From Variovorax sp. SG517 (GTDB taxonomy: Bacteria > Pseudomonadota > Gammaproteobacteria > Burkholderiales > Burkholderiaceae_C): 64,000 bases of DNA. The stretch covers positions 496,001 to 560,000 of the forward strand of contig NZ_JABMJG010000001.1 of assembly GCF_013376045.1 (NCBI RefSeq), given 5' to 3'. The notes beneath the pieces were generated by a model. That model searched no databases and had not been told where the DNA came from. It saw only the letters and a list, made by a program, of their open reading frames with translations. Position numbers and translations under genes: made by a program. Positions 62,049 through 64,000 of the stretch are shown here, in pieces. Position 1 is the first letter of the stretch. Every line of letters begins with the position of its first letter.

Positions 62049-62363
62049 TCAGTGATAGTCGTCTTCGCGCTGATGCCTGACGGCGGCCACGACGATCAAG
62101 TCGCTTGCTTCTATTTCGAACAGTGCGACATAGCCGCTGGCGCCGAACGGAATCACGAGCTCTCGGATGAAGGGATTTTCGCCCGCCTTACGACAGGTGA
62201 AGGGCGAAAAACCGAGGGTCGCTATGCCGTGCTCGATCGCTTCGAGGGCCCGCTCGGCAAGCGCGAGATCGCCGCCCCTGGCGAGCTCCCGTTCGAGGAC
62301 GAAGTCATACAGCCGCTCCAGGTCTTCGGCCGCCTGACGCGTGAACCGGACCGAGTAGCTCAC
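62049..62363 (-). CDS. RelE/ParE-family toxin
   Basis: A 104-residue type II toxin candidate of the ParE/RelE superfamily: MSYSVRFTRQAAEDLERLYD, a central helix AERALEAIEHGIATLG, RELVIPFGASGYVALFEIEA and the C-terminal VVAAVRHQREDDYH (family pattern VLAVRHxREDDY). ParE members poison DNA gyrase, RelE members cut mRNA; the ending favours the ParE branch. Its start overlaps the antitoxin stop by four bases. Confidence 0.92.
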   Translation of the reverse strand: MSYSVRFTRQAAEDLERLYDFVLERELARGGDLALAERALEAIEHGIATLGFSPFTCRKAGENPFIRELVIPFGASGYVALFEIEASDLIVVAAVRHQREDDYH

Positions 62364-62644
62364 CGGCGAGCTGCGCCTTGCTGTTTCTTCGCCGCCGATT
62401 CGAGCTTGGTCCTGAGGCGCTGCATCATCTCGCCCGCCTCGACATATTCCCCGCTGCGCCGCGCGCTGGTCAGCGACTTCATGCCGCGCGCCACGAACTC
62501 GGCCTGGCTCTTGCGCTGCTGAACGCAGGCGCGGACGGCCGCCTCCACGAACTGGGACAGGGTCTCCCCCTCGCCAAGCACCTGTTCGACTTCATCCCGG
62601 AATTCGGGCTCGACACGCACGGAGGGGATGGTGGCGGTTTTCAT
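62360..62644 (-). CDS. Antitoxin partner (YlcI/YnfO- or ParD-like)
   Basis: A 94-residue protein upstream of the toxin, in the usual antitoxin-first order. It opens MKTATIPSVRVEPEFRDEVE followed by GETLSQFVEAAVRACVQQRK, a ribbon-helix-helix-like DNA-binding segment. A basic helical tail probably wraps the toxin. The ATG at 62644 is chosen; a TTG two codons earlier is possible. Its DNA-binding half suggests it represses its own operon. Confidence 0.85.
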   Translation of the reverse strand: MKTATIPSVRVEPEFRDEVEQVLGEGETLSQFVEAAVRACVQQRKSQAEFVARGMKSLTSARRSGEYVEAGEMMQRLRTKLESAAKKQQGAARR

Positions 62645-62677
62645 CGCCAAAGTGTATCGCTTATGCGATGCAAAGCA

Positions 62678-63466
62678 TCAGCTGCGCACATCCCTCATCA
62701 GCAGCCCCCTAAGCTTTCGCCGCAGCGGCGTGTCTTCCACGACGCGAGCGCCGGCCGCCTCGTGCAGCGCGAACTCGCGGCTCTCGGCGTTGTGCAGGTC
62801 GATCTCGCGCACCACCCGGCCTTCGCTGTAGACGAAGGCCACGTCGGCCAGGGCGAGAACGTCTTCGATGTCGTGCGTGATCATCAGCACCGGAATGCCC
62901 CACTGCCTGCGCACCTGGGCGAGTTCCTCGCGCAGTTCGGCGCGCAGCATGGGGTTGAGGGCGGCGAAGGGCTCGTCGAGCAGCAGCACCTGCGGTTCGC
63001 AGGCCAGGGCGCGGGCGAGCGCCACGCGCTGCCGCTGGCCGCCGGAGAGAGTCTGCGGGCGGCTGTCGGCGAGCGCGGCTAGGCCGAAGCTTTCGAGCAG
63101 TGCGTGGACGCGCTCGGCGTCCTTCGCGGCGGGCTTGCGGCGGTGCCATGCGGTCAGGCCGAAGGCGACGTTCTCGCGCACGCTCAAGTGCGGGAAAAGC
63201 GCGTAGTCCTGGAAGAGATAGCCGATGCGCCGCGCCGGCGCGGGCACGTCGATGCCCTGGGCCGAGTCGTACAGCGTGCGGCCGTCGAGCCGCACGTGCC
63301 CCGAGCTGGGATGCAGCAGGCCGGCAATGGCCTGCAGCGTGAGCGACTTGCCCGCGCCCGACGGGCCGTAGAGCGCGGCGAAGGGCACGTCCGTCGCGAA
63401 ACGCACCGCGAGATCGAAGCGCCGCCGGCCGTCGGCCACCGTGAGCTTCAGATCGACATCGATCAT
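62678..63466 (-). CDS. modC: Molybdate-type ABC transporter ATP-binding protein
   Basis: ATPase of 262 residues like the N-terminal part of ModC. Walker A is GPSGAGKSLTLQAIAG (about residues 34-49), Q-loop IGYLFQDYALFPHLSVREN, signature LSGGQRQRVALARAL, Walker B VLLLDEPFAALNPMLRAE and switch His in MITHDIEDV. It lacks the C-terminal MOP (molybdate-binding) domain of classical ModC. It overlaps the end of modA by four bases. Molybdate uptake fits the two molybdopterin enzymes nearby. Confidence 0.88.
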   Translation of the reverse strand: MIDVDLKLTVADGRRRFDLAVRFATDVPFAALYGPSGAGKSLTLQAIAGLLHPSSGHVRLDGRTLYDSAQGIDVPAPARRIGYLFQDYALFPHLSVRENVAFGLTAWHRRKPAAKDAERVHALLESFGLAALADSRPQTLSGGQRQRVALARALACEPQVLLLDEPFAALNPMLRAELREELAQVRRQWGIPVLMITHDIEDVLALADVAFVYSEGRVVREIDLHNAESREFALHEAAGARVVEDTPLRRKLRGLLMRDVRS

Positions 63467-64000
63467 GGCTTGCCGAATCCGTAGCGCGCGAGCACTTCCT
63501 GCGCGGCGGGCGTCGAGAGGAAGGCGATGAAGTCGCCGGCCAGCGCCTTCTGCCTGCTCTCGGCGACCACCGCGATCGGGTAGGTCACGGGCGTGTGGCC
63601 GGTGGGAGTGAAGGCGATCTTCACCTTGTCGCCGGCGATGGCCGCGTCGGTGCGGTAGACGAAGCCGGCCTCTGCCTCGCCGCGGCTCACGTAGTCGAGC
63701 ACCTGGCGCACGCTGTCGGCCTGCACGAACTTGGGCTCCAGCGCGGTCCAGAGGTTGACGTTATCCAGGACCTGCTTGGTATAGCGGCCGACCGGCACGG
63801 TCGCGACCTTGCCGACGGCGATCTTCCTGACGCCGGCGCCGCTCAGGTCCTGCAGCGACTTCAGGCCCACGCCTTCCCTGGCGGGCTCGATGAGCACCAG
63901 GCTGTTGGTGACGAAGTCCTTGCGCGTGGCGGTGTCGACGAGCTTCTGCTCGGCGCCGCGGTTCATCGTTTCCTGGTCGGCGCTGGCGAACACGTCCACT
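63463..64000 (-). CDS. modA: Molybdate-type ABC transporter substrate-binding protein (partial)
   Basis: The C-terminal ~178 residues of a ModA-like periplasmic binding protein; the N-terminus lies beyond the right edge. Recognisable family stretches are DVFASADQETMNRGAEQ, GVGLKSLQDLSGAGVRKIAV and AGFVYRTDAAIAGDKVKIAF. The ligand could also be tungstate or another oxyanion. It is translationally coupled (ATGA) straight to modC, with no permease gene in between; modB is presumably upstream, outside the window. Confidence 0.9.
   Translation of the reverse strand, partial: VDVFASADQETMNRGAEQKLVDTATRKDFVTNSLVLIEPAREGVGLKSLQDLSGAGVRKIAVGKVATVPVGRYTKQVLDNVNLWTALEPKFVQADSVRQVLDYVSRGEAEAGFVYRTDAAIAGDKVKIAFTPTGHTPVTYPIAVVAESRQKALAGDFIAFLSTPAAQEVLARYGFGKP

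Overview
The window is high-GC, gene-dense, free-living betaproteobacterial chromosome. The gene set (flgB/C-flgA-flgMN flagellar block, cyoABCD-SURF1-regBA, FabV, SlyX, many LysR regulators, Burkholderiales-type intergenic palindromes) points to Comamonadaceae, most like Variovorax. That placement is an inference from gene content and style, not a database match. I see no prophage, insertion sequence, CRISPR array or rRNA.

Layout. 1-3.7 kb: end of a flagellar cluster (flgC and flgB leftward; flgA, flgM and flgN rightward) with a textbook sigma-28 promoter before flgM, then a stand-alone YadA anchor protein and a winged-helix regulator with a dead receiver domain. 3.9-10.4 kb: an Sfp-type phosphopantetheinyl transferase, an uncharacterised MANRSYLYS-type protein, and a giant BTAD/ATPase/TPR regulator divergent from a cupin-methyltransferase pair. 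10.5-18.9 kb: tRNA-Ser(CGA) and housekeeping genes (serS, a PLP dehydratase, ispH, fkpB, radC, an Smr protein, a ferredoxin reductase, a truncated globin, fabV). 19-25.6 kb: a polar amino-acid ABC transporter operon ending in a 2-oxoglutarate/Fe(II) oxygenase, then a HAD phosphatase and an MHS-type MFS carrier. 25.8-32.7 kb: a cytochrome bo-type quinol oxidase operon with SURF1, followed directly by a RegB/RegA redox two-component system. 32.7-42.7 kb: a haemolysin-III protein, slyX, two LysR-controlled divergent pairs (SDR; DHA2 MFS), an OLD-like ATPase with a low-complexity tail, and an FtsX-like permease.

42.8-62 kb is the most striking part: a nearly complete selenium and formate island. 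It holds fdnGHI, whose catalytic subunit has an in-frame UGA selenocysteine codon followed by a SECIS hairpin, then fdhE, selA, selB, tRNA-Sec, selD, a PhnDCE-like ABC importer (probably for a selenium oxyanion), mnmH (tRNA 2-selenouridine synthase), fdhD, a small winged-helix-like protein and a second, cysteine-type FdhF/YdeP oxidoreductase. In effect, one locus covers selenium uptake, activation, tRNA charging, UGA decoding, tRNA base selenation, the selenoenzyme and its maturation factors. A RelE/ParE-type toxin-antitoxin pair and a molybdate importer (modC, partial modA) close the window; the molybdate genes fit the cofactor needs of the two oxidoreductases.

Repeats: at least three kinds of intergenic palindromic or dispersed element occur (19.93-20.04 kb; 33.41/48.00 kb; 52.65-52.77 kb).
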